Program-made: the position numbers and the translations under genes
Source: Streptomyces chartreusis
GTDB taxonomy: Bacteria; Actinomycetota; Actinomycetes; Streptomycetales; Streptomycetaceae
Assembly (NCBI RefSeq): GCF_008704715.1
Contig: NZ_CP023689.1
Location: 7,068,001-7,132,000 of the forward strand
Direction: 5' to 3'
DNA length: 64,000 bases
Shown: in pieces, positions 8,721-16,682 of the stretch
Numbering within the stretch: the first letter of the stretch is position 1
Layout: the number at the start of each line of letters is the position of its first letter
The notes under the pieces: model-generated
The model's database searches: none
Told to the model about the DNA's origin: nothing
What the model saw: the letters and a program-made list of their open reading frames with translations, nothing else

Positions 8721-9686
8721 CTACGGTTTTGTCGTGGTGCGGGGCCGTGCCGGGGGGTGTCCGTCCTCGGTCGGGCGGTTGCTGTCGGGCATGGGGTGCT
8801 GTTCCTTGACGCCCGCCGCTGCGGGCGGACACCCCCCGGCACGGCCCCTCTTCGCCGTTCGCGGGTCTGCGACCGTCCTGGGCAGGGAGTACGGCAGCGC
8901 TCCGTACCAGAGGCGTGCCACCGTGTAGCCGAAGGCCAGGCAGATGAGGCCGCCCACCGCGTCCAGCCAGAAGTGGTTGGCCGTCGCCACGATCACGACG
9001 AGGGTGGCCGTGGGGTAGAGCAGGCCCAGGATCCGGACCCAGGGGGTCCTCGCCAGGGCGAAGATCGTCAGGCCGCTCCAGACCGACCAGCCGATGTGCA
9101 TCGACGGCATCGCGGCGTACTGGTTCGACATGTTCTTCAGGTCGCCGGAGGCCATGGAGCCCCAGGTGTCGTGGACCAGGACCGTGTCGATGAAGGTGGT
9201 GTTGGTCATCAGCCGTGGGGGAGCGAGCGGGTACAGGTAGTAACCGATCAGGGCCACGCCCGTGGTCGCGAAGAGGACCAGGCGGGTCGCCGCGTAGCGG
9301 CCGGGATGGCTGCGGTAGAGCCAGACCAGGACGGCGAGGGTGATGATGAAGTGCAGCGTCGCGTAGTAGTAGTTCATGCCGACGATGAGCCAAGTCACGC
9401 CGTTGACGGTGTGGTTGATCGACTCCTCGACGGCGAGGCCCAGGTGGTGTTCCAGCTTCCAGAGCCAGTCCGCGTTGCGGAGGGCCTCCGCTTTCTGCTC
9501 CGGGACCGCGTTGCGGATCAGTGAGTACGTCCAGTAACTCACCGCGATCAGCAGGATCTCGAACCAGAGCCGAGGGCGGCGGGGAGTGCGCAGCCGGCGC
9601 AGGAGTCCCCGCCCCGTCTCGTCCGCGACGGGGGGCAGAACGGCCGCTTCACGGCCCTCCAATGTCGTCACGGTCGTGTCACCCAT
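8721..9686 (-). CDS. PAP2-superfamily membrane phosphatase (inositolphosphotransferase-like)
   Basis: 321 residues with about six membrane segments, the first being LWFEILLIAVSYWTYSLI. The acid-phosphatase motifs are MPSMHIGW (the PSxH block) and HFWLDAVGG (final His...Asp), typical of the PAP2_3 branch that includes Aur1-like lipid phosphotransferases. It probably removes or transfers phosphate on a membrane lipid; the substrate is unknown. ATG at 9686 is chosen over GTG two codons earlier. The last 40 or so codons are encoded by a large inverted repeat and look like a non-conserved, proline-rich tail added by read-through into a repeat element. Confidence 0.85.
   Translation of the reverse strand: MGDTTVTTLEGREAAVLPPVADETGRGLLRRLRTPRRPRLWFEILLIAVSYWTYSLIRNAVPEQKAEALRNADWLWKLEHHLGLAVEESINHTVNGVTWLIVGMNYYYATLHFIITLAVLVWLYRSHPGRYAATRLVLFATTGVALIGYYLYPLAPPRLMTNTTFIDTVLVHDTWGSMASGDLKNMSNQYAAMPSMHIGWSVWSGLTIFALARTPWVRILGLLYPTATLVVIVATANHFWLDAVGGLICLAFGYTVARLWYGALPYSLPRTVADPRTAKRGRAGGCPPAAAGVKEQHPMPDSNRPTEDGHPPARPRTTTKP
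8741..8848. repeat. 23-bp perfect inverted repeat forming the 3' end of the PAP2 gene
   Basis: Left arm 8741-8763 and right arm 8826-8848 are exact reverse complements (core GTGCCGGGGGGTGTCCG), separated by 62 bases. The element lies between the convergent ends of glnE and the PAP2 gene, so it may act as a two-way terminator while also encoding the PAP2 tail. Its shape resembles dispersed palindromic repeats of Streptomyces chromosomes. Confidence 0.85.
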
Positions 9687-9828
9687 AGGCACAGAGTCTG
9701 CCAGAAAAGACTTCCCCGACCGATCATCCCGCGGTTGGGTTCAGGACGCACGTTCTACGGCCCGCGGACCGGTCCGCTCTCCTACCAACGCAGGGGTGGG
9801 CGCGGTGATTCTCCGTCCTGCGGACGAC

Positions 9829-10863
9829 TTACGGACGAACCCTGTCACCAGGTGCCGAAGCGGTCGAACCGCGCACCACCAGCTCCGGCATGAACACGAA
9901 CTCGCTGTGCGGCGCGGGAGTCCCGCCGATCTCCTCCAGCAACGTGCGTACCGCGGCCTGGCCCATCGCCGGGACCGGCTTGCGGACCGTCGTCAGCGGC
10001 GGGTCGGTGAAGGCGATCAGGGGGGAGTCGTCGAAGCCCACGACCGAGATGTCCGTGGGGACCTCCAGGCCGTGCCTGCGGGCGGCTCGTATGGCACCCA
10101 GCGCCATCATGTCGCTGGCGCAGACCACCGCGGTGCAGCCGCGCTCGATGAGCGCCGTGGCCGCCGCCTGGCCGCCCTCCAGGGTGTAGAGGGAGTGCTG
10201 GATCAGCTCGGTCTCGATGACGTCCGCGGGAAGGTTCAGCTGGTCGTGCACCGCGCGGACGAAGCCCTCGATCTTGCGCTGGACCGGGACGAAGCGCTTG
10301 GGGCCCAGTGCCAGGCCGATGCGGGTGTGGCCCAGGGAGGCGAGGTGCGTCACCGCCAGGGTCATCGCCGCGCGGTCGTCGGGGGAGATGAACGGCGCCT
10401 GGACCTTGGGGGAGAAGCCGTCCACCAGTACGAAGGGAACGCCCTGGGCGCGCAGCCGCTCGTAGCGCTGCATGTCGGCGGTGGTGTCGGCGTGCAGTCC
10501 TGAGACGTAGATGATGCCTGCGACCCCGCGGTCCACGAGCATCTCGGTGAGCTCGTCCTCCGTGGAGCCGCCGGGGGTCTGGGTGGCCAGCACCGGCGTG
10601 TAGCCCTGCCTGGTCAGCGCCTGGCCGATGACCTGGGCGAGGGCGGGGAATATCGGGTTCTCGAGCTCCGGGGTGATCAGGCCCACCAGGCCCTCGCTGC
10701 GCTGGCGCAGCCTCACCGGGCGCTCATAGCCGAGTACGTCGAGTGCGGCCAGCACGGACTGGCGGGTGGTGGCGGCGACGCCCGGCTTCCCATTGAGGAC
10801 GCGGCTGACGGTCGCTTCGCTCACCCCCGCCTGCGCAGCGATGTCCGCAAGCCGTGTGGTCAC
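9829..10863 (-). CDS. malR: LacI-family repressor of maltose/starch genes
   Basis: 344 residues from GTG at 10863. The helix-turn-helix (TTRLADIAAQAGVSEATVSR, then VLNGKPGV) is at the extreme N-terminus, as in all LacI proteins. An ATG further upstream is in frame but would add a low-complexity lead that the family does not have. The effector domain follows (GLVGLITPELENPIFPALAQ onwards) and ends after ELVVRGSTA. Its closest recognisable relative is Reg1/MalR of S. coelicolor and S. lividans, which represses malEFG and secreted amylase genes and is relieved by maltodextrins. It is divergent from malE, with CTTGC-type repeats between them, so autoregulation is likely. Confidence 0.93.
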   Translation of the reverse strand: MTTRLADIAAQAGVSEATVSRVLNGKPGVAATTRQSVLAALDVLGYERPVRLRQRSEGLVGLITPELENPIFPALAQVIGQALTRQGYTPVLATQTPGGSTEDELTEMLVDRGVAGIIYVSGLHADTTADMQRYERLRAQGVPFVLVDGFSPKVQAPFISPDDRAAMTLAVTHLASLGHTRIGLALGPKRFVPVQRKIEGFVRAVHDQLNLPADVIETELIQHSLYTLEGGQAAATALIERGCTAVVCASDMMALGAIRAARRHGLEVPTDISVVGFDDSPLIAFTDPPLTTVRKPVPAMGQAAVRTLLEEIGGTPAPHSEFVFMPELVVRGSTASAPGDRVRP

Positions 10864-10986
10864 GGCACTGGACTGTACCGGCCGTATGTCGCCTTGCACA
10901 CCAATCGGACGCCGTGGGCGACCTGTTGACCGGCCGCGCCCGGGCTGCTGCGTCATCGCGCTCCCTCGTGAAAGTGATGGCAAGAG

Positions 10987-11006
10987 CTTGCAGAGTCTTG
11001 CACAAG
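10987..11006. promoter_or_regulatory. Candidate MalR operator upstream of malR
   Basis: CTTGCA occurs twice exactly ten bases apart (10987 and 10997), and the second copy runs into CAAG, making a small palindrome. One helical turn of spacing suits a repressor dimer. It lies about 125 bases before the malR start. CTTGC-type direct repeats are known MalR/Reg1 targets; binding here is inferred. Confidence 0.6.
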
Positions 11007-11089
11007 CGGTCCGTGTGCCGCTCCACCGCTGTAAAGAAGCGTCTCACGGCGGTCGCACAGCGGTCACGCCCCGGTAACTTCCGTGTTCT

Positions 11090-11142
11090 CTTGCACTTTT
11101 TTTCTGCAAGGTCTTTCGCAAGTCTTTCAGCGCTGTTACGTT
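11090..11142 (+). promoter_or_regulatory. malE promoter with overlapping candidate MalR operator
   Basis: CTTGCA (11090) faces TGCAAG (11105), and CGCAAG follows at 11117. A plausible promoter overlaps: TTTCGC at 11114-11119, 17 bases, then TACGTT at 11137-11142, with transcription expected near 11150. The same TACGKT box and TTTC/CTTGC motifs occur before the second amylase and the pullulanase. Confidence 0.65.
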
Positions 11143-11243
11143 CACGTCGCCCGGCGGCTCCATCGGCGCAGTCGGCAAGACAGCAGGGCTCGGCAGACGG
11201 GGCCGCCCTGCATCACACGGGCTTTCACCCTCAAGGAGAACTC

Positions 11244-12515
11244 ATGCGGCGTGGCATAGCGGCCACCGCGCTGGTGGCGTCCCTCGCCCTGGCGGCGACG
11301 GCCTGCGGCGGCGGGGACGACAGTGGCAGCGACTCGAGCGGGCCGGTGACCATCACGTGGTGGGACACCTCCAACGCCACCAATGAGGCGCCAACGTACC
11401 AGGCCTTGGTCAAGGAGTTCGAGGCCGCCAACAAGGACATCAAGGTCAAGTACGTCAACGTCCCCTTCGACCAGGCGCAGAACAAGTTCGACACCGCCGC
11501 CGGTTCCAAGGGCGCCCCGGACATCCTCCGCTCCGAGGTCGGCTGGACCCCCGCCTTCGCCAAGAAGAGCTACTTCCTGCCGCTGGACGGCACGGAGGCC
11601 CTCGCCGACCAGGCCAAGTTCCAGCCCAACCTGATCGAGCAGGCCAAGTACGAGGACAAGGTCTACGGCGTTCCGTTCACCACGGACACCCTCGCCTTCG
11701 TCTACAACAAGGACCTGTTCAAGAAGGCCGGCGTCGAGGCCCCCAAGACCTGGGACGACCTGAAGAAGGCCGCCGCCAAGATCAAGGACAAGACCGGCGT
11801 CGACGGCTACTGGGGCTCCACCCAGGCCTACTACGCCCAGACGTTCCTCTACGGCGAGGGCACCGACACCGTCGACGCCGACGCCAAGAAGATCACGGTC
11901 AACGGCGCCGAGGCCAAGAAGGGCTACGGCACCTGGCTGAGCCTCTTCGACGGCAAGGGCCTGCACAAGGCCGACACCACCGCCGACGCCTACGCCCACA
12001 TCCAGGAGGCGTTCGTCAACGGCAAGGTCGCCTCGATCATGCAGGGCCCGTGGGAGATCACCAACTTCTACAAGGGCTCCGCGTTCAAGGACAAGGCCAA
12101 CCTCGGCATCGCCACCGTCCCGGCCGGCTCCGCCGGCAAGGCGGGCGCCCCGACCGGCGGCCACAACCTCTCCGTCTACGCCGGCTCCGACGAGGCGCAC
12201 CAGAAGGCCGCGCTGAAGTTCGTGAACTTCATGACCTCGGCGAAGGCGCAGGAGACCATCGCGCTGAAGAACAACACGCTGCCCACGCGTGACGACGCCT
12301 ACACCACCGAGGTCAAGGCCGACCCGGGCATCGCCGGCTACCAGGGCGTCCTCGCCGCCGCCCAGCCGCGCCCGGCGCTGCCCGAGTACAGCTCCCTGTG
12401 GGGCCCGCTGGACACCGAGCTGCTGAAGATCGCTGGTGGCAAGGAGTCCCTGGACAAGGGCCTGGGCACCGCCGAGACCTCCATCGCCAAGCTGGTCCCG
12501 GACTTCACCAAGTGA
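11244..12515 (+). CDS. malE: Maltose/maltodextrin-binding lipoprotein of the ABC importer
   Basis: 423 residues. ATG at 11244 follows AAGGAG. The signal peptide ends in the lipobox LAATAC with Cys21 as the lipid anchor, followed by a GGGDDSGSD linker. The mature protein is a solute-binding protein of the SBP_1 family, starting VTITWWDTSNAT and including GVPFTTDTLAFVYNKDLFKK and the sugar-pocket stretch IMQGPWEI. It captures maltose or maltodextrins at the cell surface and hands them to MalF/MalG. First gene of malEFG-aglA, opposite the repressor malR. A large hairpin separates it from malF, probably keeping its mRNA in excess. Confidence 0.95.
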   Translation: MRRGIAATALVASLALAATACGGGDDSGSDSSGPVTITWWDTSNATNEAPTYQALVKEFEAANKDIKVKYVNVPFDQAQNKFDTAAGSKGAPDILRSEVGWTPAFAKKSYFLPLDGTEALADQAKFQPNLIEQAKYEDKVYGVPFTTDTLAFVYNKDLFKKAGVEAPKTWDDLKKAAAKIKDKTGVDGYWGSTQAYYAQTFLYGEGTDTVDADAKKITVNGAEAKKGYGTWLSLFDGKGLHKADTTADAYAHIQEAFVNGKVASIMQGPWEITNFYKGSAFKDKANLGIATVPAGSAGKAGAPTGGHNLSVYAGSDEAHQKAALKFVNFMTSAKAQETIALKNNTLPTRDDAYTTEVKADPGIAGYQGVLAAAQPRPALPEYSSLWGPLDTELLKIAGGKESLDKGLGTAETSIAKLVPDFTK

Positions 12516-12520
12516 TACCG

Positions 12521-12570
12521 GGTGGCCGCCGGATCCTCCTGATCATGGGGGGAAGGATCCGGCGGCCACC
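12521..12570 (+). terminator. malE-malF intercistronic hairpin (partial terminator or mRNA stabiliser)
   Basis: A 17-bp perfect inverted repeat (12521-12537 with 12554-12570) and 16-base loop begins six bases after the malE stop codon. Such hairpins after binding-protein genes commonly raise binding-protein mRNA above permease mRNA; that role is inferred. Confidence 0.75.
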
Positions 12571-12622
12571 GGCTGTGCGCCGTACACCCTGATCCGTCGA
12601 TCCTCATGAAGGTTGTCGAACC

Positions 12623-13627
12623 ATGACAGTCGCCATCGACCGCGCGACCGGGAAACCCCGAGGCGAGCGCGGGCCACGCCGCGGGCTCAGCCAGCGCCTG
12701 AAGCACGGCTACCAGAAGCACTGGTACGCCTACGCGATGATCGCTCCGGTGGTGATCGTCCTCGGCGTCCTCGTGCTCTACCCGCTGGTGTACGGCCTGT
12801 ACCTCACGCTCACCGACGCCAACAGCCTCAACAGCGCCCGCACCATCGGCGTGAACCACATCGACGCCACGTACAAGTTCATCGGCCTCGACAACTACGC
12901 CGACATCCTGTGGGGCGACACGGCGTACGACCGCTTCTGGTCGCACTTCATCTGGACGGTCTTCTGGACGGCGGCCTGCGTCACCCTCCACTACACGATC
13001 GGCCTGGGCCTGGCCCTGCTGCTCAACCAGAAGCTGCGCGGGCGCACCCTGTACCGGCTGATCCTGATCCTGCCGTGGGCCGTGCCGACCTTCGTCACCG
13101 TCTTCGGGTGGCGGTTCATGCTCGCCGACGGCGGCATCATCAACTCGTTCCTGGAGACACTGCACCTGCCGACGCCGCTGTGGCTCGAGGACACGTTCTG
13201 GCAGCGGTTCGCCGCGATCATGGTCAACACCTGGTGCGGTGTGCCGTTCATGATGCTCTCGCTGCTCGGCGGGCTCCAGTCCATCGACTCCTCGCTGTAC
13301 GAGGCCGCCGAGATGGACGGTGCCAGCAGGTGGCAGCAGTTCCGGTACGTCACCCTGCCGGGCCTCAGGTCCGTCAGCTCCACCGTCGTACTGCTCGGCA
13401 TCATCTGGACCTTCAACCAGTTCGCCATCATCTTCCTGCTGTTCGGCGACACCGCCCCGGACGCGCAGATCCTGGTCACCTGGGCCTACTACCTCGGCTT
13501 CGGACAGCAGCCGCGCGACTTCGCGCAGTCCGCCGCCTACGGCATGCTGCTGCTGGCCATCCTGATCGTCTTCACCTCCTTCTACCGCCGCTGGCTGAAC
13601 CGCAATGAGCAGCAGCTCGCGATCTGA
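12623..13627 (+). CDS. malF: Maltose ABC transporter permease MalF
   Basis: 334 residues with a long cytoplasmic N-terminus and six membrane spans, starting APVVIVLGVLVLYPLVYGLY. The coupling EAA loop reads EAAEMDGASRWQQFRYVTLP, where the shared ATPase docks. It forms the channel with MalG. Unlike E. coli MalF it lacks the large second periplasmic loop, as is normal in actinobacteria. There is no ATPase gene in the cluster; Streptomyces importers of this type use a multi-client ATPase (MsiK) encoded elsewhere. Confidence 0.95.
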   Translation: MTVAIDRATGKPRGERGPRRGLSQRLKHGYQKHWYAYAMIAPVVIVLGVLVLYPLVYGLYLTLTDANSLNSARTIGVNHIDATYKFIGLDNYADILWGDTAYDRFWSHFIWTVFWTAACVTLHYTIGLGLALLLNQKLRGRTLYRLILILPWAVPTFVTVFGWRFMLADGGIINSFLETLHLPTPLWLEDTFWQRFAAIMVNTWCGVPFMMLSLLGGLQSIDSSLYEAAEMDGASRWQQFRYVTLPGLRSVSSTVVLLGIIWTFNQFAIIFLLFGDTAPDAQILVTWAYYLGFGQQPRDFAQSAAYGMLLLAILIVFTSFYRRWLNRNEQQLAI

Positions 13628-13640
13628 GGCAGGAGTCCCC

Positions 13641-14546
13641 ATGACTACGACCACTGTTGAGAACCCGGTGAACGAGAAGGACTCCGCCAAGCCGGCTGCC
13701 CCGCGCCAGGTGCGCCGCGGCGAGAACAGCCGCAGGACGTCCGTGGTCTCGCACGGCATCCTGATCGTGGCGAGCCTGATCGCGCTCTTCCCGGTGGCCT
13801 GGCTGGTCTTCCTGTCGCTCGGCCCGGACAAGGACGACTACCTGCACCCCGGCGGCATCTGGAAGAAGATGACGCTGGACAACTACACGTTCGTCCTTCA
13901 GGAGACGAAGTTCTTCGACTGGCTGACGAGCACGATGATCGTCACGCTGGGCACCACGCTGATCGGCGTAGTGATCTCCGCGACCACCGGCTACGCGGTC
14001 TCCCGGATGCGCTTCCCGGGCTACAAGAAGTTCATGTGGGTGCTGCTCGTGACCCAGATGTTCCCGGTGGCCGTGCTGATGGTGCCGATGTACCAGATCC
14101 TGTCCGAGGTCCAGCTCATCGACAACTACCTCGGTCTGATCCTGGTCTACTGCTCGACGACCGTGCCGTACTGCGCCTGGCTGATGAAGGGCTACTTCGA
14201 CACGATCCCGTTCGAGATCGACGAGGCGGGACGCGTCGACGGACTGAGCCCCTTCGGCACGTTCGCGCGGCTGATCCTGCCGCTCGCCAAGCCGGGCCTC
14301 GCGGTCGCCGCGTTCTACAGCTTCCTCACGGCCTTCGGCGAGGTCGCGTTCGCGTCGACGTTCATGCTCTCCGACACGAAGTACACCTTCGCGGTGGGTC
14401 TGCAGACCTTCGTCAGCGAGCACGACGCGCAGCGCAACCTCATGGCCGCGACCGCGGTGCTGATCGCCATACCCGTGTCCGCGTTCTTCTACTTCGTGCA
14501 GAAGAACCTCGTCACCGGACTCACCGCGGGTGGGACGAAGGGCTGA
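13641..14546 (+). CDS. malG: Maltose ABC transporter permease MalG
   Basis: 301 residues. ATG at 13641 follows AGGAG, 13 bases after the malF stop, so the two are in one operon. Six membrane spans begin at GILIVASLIALFPVAWLVFL. The EAA-loop motif is EIDEAGRVDGLSPFGTFARL. It pairs with MalF to form the pore for maltodextrins. The earlier in-frame start inside malF is rejected for lack of conservation and because of the good ribosome-binding site. Confidence 0.95.
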   Translation: MTTTTVENPVNEKDSAKPAAPRQVRRGENSRRTSVVSHGILIVASLIALFPVAWLVFLSLGPDKDDYLHPGGIWKKMTLDNYTFVLQETKFFDWLTSTMIVTLGTTLIGVVISATTGYAVSRMRFPGYKKFMWVLLVTQMFPVAVLMVPMYQILSEVQLIDNYLGLILVYCSTTVPYCAWLMKGYFDTIPFEIDEAGRVDGLSPFGTFARLILPLAKPGLAVAAFYSFLTAFGEVAFASTFMLSDTKYTFAVGLQTFVSEHDAQRNLMAATAVLIAIPVSAFFYFVQKNLVTGLTAGGTKG

Positions 14547-14555
14547 CGCGCCGCT

Positions 14556-14630
14556 GTGGCTGGTCGCGCCCACGCGGCGGTAGCCGCATCTCGATGCAGC
14601 CCCGCGCCCCTGAAGGGGCGCTTCGCCCCT
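14556..14630. repeat. Streptomyces dispersed repeat, copy A (malG-aglA gap)
   Basis: GTGGCTGGTCGCGC is followed by an interrupted segment and then CCCCGCGCCCCTGAAGGGGC; the core GCGCCCCTGAAGGGGCGC (14604-14621) is a hairpin. The same core recurs at 27744, 33728 and 60336. Here it fills the space between malG and aglA and may act as a partial terminator. Confidence 0.7.
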
Positions 14631-14745
14631 GAAGCTCGAGGCGGCCGCCGTGTCCATCCGACCCCGCTGTCACTGCGGCCGCCTCGTCATCCCCGCCGTA
14701 TGCACACCTGACCCCATGACCTTCCCCCACCGCACCAAGGACGCC

Positions 14746-16422
14746 ATGAGCCAGCAGCACTCCGCCATCGCCCCGGCCCCGAACCCCGCCAAAGCCAAGC
14801 GCAGCGACTGGTGGCGGGACGCGGTGATCTACCAGGTCTATCCGCGCAGCTTCGCCGACAGCAACGGCGACGGCATGGGCGACCTGGAAGGCGTACGCTC
14901 CCGACTCCCGTACCTGCGCGACCTCGGTGTCGACGCCGTGTGGCTGAGCCCCTTCTACGCCTCGCCGCAGGCCGACGCCGGCTACGACGTCGCCGACTAC
15001 CGGGCCGTCGACCCGATGTTCGGCAATCTGCTCGACGCGGACGCGCTGATCCGTGACGCCCGGGCGCTGAGCCTCAGGATCATCGTCGACCTGGTCCCCA
15101 ACCACTCCTCCGACCAGCACGAGTGGTTCAAGCGTGCCGTCGCCGAGGGGCCGGGCTCCCCGCTGCGCGACCGCTACCACTTCCGTCCCGGCAAGGGCAC
15201 GGACGGCGAACTGCCGCCCAACGACTGGGAGTCCATCTTCGGCGGCCCGGCCTGGACGCGGGTCACCGAGCCCGACGGCACCCCCGGCGAGTGGTACCTC
15301 CACCTCTTCGCCCCCGAGCAGCCCGACTTCAACTGGGAGCACCCGGCGGTCGGCGACGAGTTCCGCTCGATCCTGCGCTTCTGGCTCGACATGGGCGTCG
15401 ACGGCTTCCGTATCGACGTCGCCCACGGCCTGGTGAAGGCGGAGGGGCTGCCCGACCTCGGATCCCACGATCAGCTCAAGCTGCTGGGCAACGATGTCAT
15501 GCCGTTCTTCGACCAGGACGGTGTGCACGAGATCTACCGCCAGTGGCGCACGATCCTCGACGAGTACGCCGGTGAGCGCATCTTCGTCGCCGAGGCGTGG
15601 ACCCCGACCGTCGAGCGCACCGCCAACTACGTCCGCCCGGACGAGCTGCACCAGGCCTTCAACTTCCAGTACCTGTCGACGGCCTGGGACGCGGAGGAGC
15701 TGCGCGAGGTCGTCGACCGCACCCTGGAGGTCATGCGCCCCGTCGGCGCCCCCGCCACCTGGGTGCTGTCCAACCACGACGTCACCCGGCACGCCACCCG
15801 CTTCGCCAACCCGCCCGGTCTCGGCACCCAGATCCGCACCGCCGGCGACCGCGCGCTGGGCCTGCGCCGTGCCCGCGCCGCCTCCCTGCTGATGCTGGCC
15901 CTGCCCGGTTCGGCGTACATCTACCAGGGCGAGGAGCTGGGCCTGCCGGACGTCGTCGACCTGCCGGACGAGGTCCGTCAGGACCCGGCGTACTTCCGCG
16001 GCGCCGGCCAGGACGGCTTCCGCGACGGCTGCCGGGTGCCGATCCCGTGGACGCGCACGGGATCGTCGTACGGCTTCGGCGACGGTGGCAGCTGGCTGCC
16101 GCAGCCGGCGGGCTGGGGCGAGCTGAGCGTCGAGGCGCAGACCGGTGACGCCGACTCCACCCTGGAGCTGTACCGCTCCGCGCTCGCCGTCCGCCGCGCG
16201 CAGCCGGACCTCGGCGCCGGCGAGTCGGTGGAGTGGCTGCGCGCGCCCGAGGGCGTCCTTGCGTTCCGCCGCGGCGAGTTCGTGTGCGTGGCGAACACCA
16301 CCGGCGAGTCCGTGACCCTCCCGTCCCACGGCCGGGTGCTGCTGAGCAGCGGCGAGATCACCGAGGCCGACGGCGAGACGAAGGTCCCGTCGGACACCAC
16401 CGTGTGGTGGACGACGGCCTGA
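14746..16422 (+). CDS. aglA: GH13 alpha-glucosidase of the maltose operon
   Basis: 558 residues, no signal peptide, so cytoplasmic. It hydrolyses imported maltose and short maltodextrins to glucose. Start ATG 14746 (MSQQHSAIAPAP) is chosen because the conserved enzyme begins soon after (WWRDAVIYQVYPRSFADSNG). The GH13 catalytic set is visible: VDGFRIDVAH with the nucleophile Asp, VAEAW with the acid/base Glu, and LSNHDVTRH with the third Asp. It ends with the usual beta-sandwich domain. It lies downstream of malG in the same direction across 199 bases containing a repeat, and is followed by a strong terminator. Confidence 0.93.
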   Translation: MSQQHSAIAPAPNPAKAKRSDWWRDAVIYQVYPRSFADSNGDGMGDLEGVRSRLPYLRDLGVDAVWLSPFYASPQADAGYDVADYRAVDPMFGNLLDADALIRDARALSLRIIVDLVPNHSSDQHEWFKRAVAEGPGSPLRDRYHFRPGKGTDGELPPNDWESIFGGPAWTRVTEPDGTPGEWYLHLFAPEQPDFNWEHPAVGDEFRSILRFWLDMGVDGFRIDVAHGLVKAEGLPDLGSHDQLKLLGNDVMPFFDQDGVHEIYRQWRTILDEYAGERIFVAEAWTPTVERTANYVRPDELHQAFNFQYLSTAWDAEELREVVDRTLEVMRPVGAPATWVLSNHDVTRHATRFANPPGLGTQIRTAGDRALGLRRARAASLLMLALPGSAYIYQGEELGLPDVVDLPDEVRQDPAYFRGAGQDGFRDGCRVPIPWTRTGSSYGFGDGGSWLPQPAGWGELSVEAQTGDADSTLELYRSALAVRRAQPDLGAGESVEWLRAPEGVLAFRRGEFVCVANTTGESVTLPSHGRVLLSSGEITEADGETKVPSDTTVWWTTA

Positions 16423-16431
16423 CGGTCCACT

Positions 16432-16467
16432 CCTGTGGCCCACCACCGCACGGTGGTGGGCCACAGG
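16432..16467 (+). terminator. Strong hairpin terminator after aglA
   Basis: A 17-bp perfect inverted repeat (CCTGTGGCCCACCACCG and its complement) with a two-base centre starts nine bases after the aglA stop codon. It closes the malEFG-aglA unit. Confidence 0.85.
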
Positions 16468-16496
16468 CCGTTGTACCGGTTCGGCTACCGGGATTC

Positions 16497-16537
16497 ATTC
16501 GCAGTGCTCCGGACTTCAGGCCGGGGGTGAAGCGAAT
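16497..16537 (+). mobile_element. Left-end hairpin of the tnpB element
   Basis: ATTCGC (16497) pairs with GCGAAT (16532), enclosing CTTCA/TGAAG arms around a nine-base loop. An imperfect subterminal hairpin of this kind fits the left end of IS200/IS605 elements, which lack terminal inverted repeats. The sequence just outside is GGATTCAT, so the exact junction (possibly TTCAT) is uncertain. Confidence 0.5.
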
Positions 16538-16682
16538 CCGATGACGGCGAGGCGGAGTGTCGCGGCGTTGTTCCGGCGGAGCCGGTCGCTGCGGTGGGGA
16601 GATGGGGCGGGAGAGTCAGGGTGATGATTCGTTCGTATGTTCTCTCTGGTGACGCGTGTGCGATCTCCTTAGTGTGATCGTC

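Noticed and set aside
5971..9393. 1140-codon minus-strand open frame
   Set aside because: It is antisense to glnE. GC-rich DNA leaves long open frames opposite real genes, and it has no family motifs.
14650..14745. Upstream start for aglA
   Set aside because: The extra residues read like non-conserved intergenic sequence, and the Met at 14746 sits just before the conserved GH13 start.
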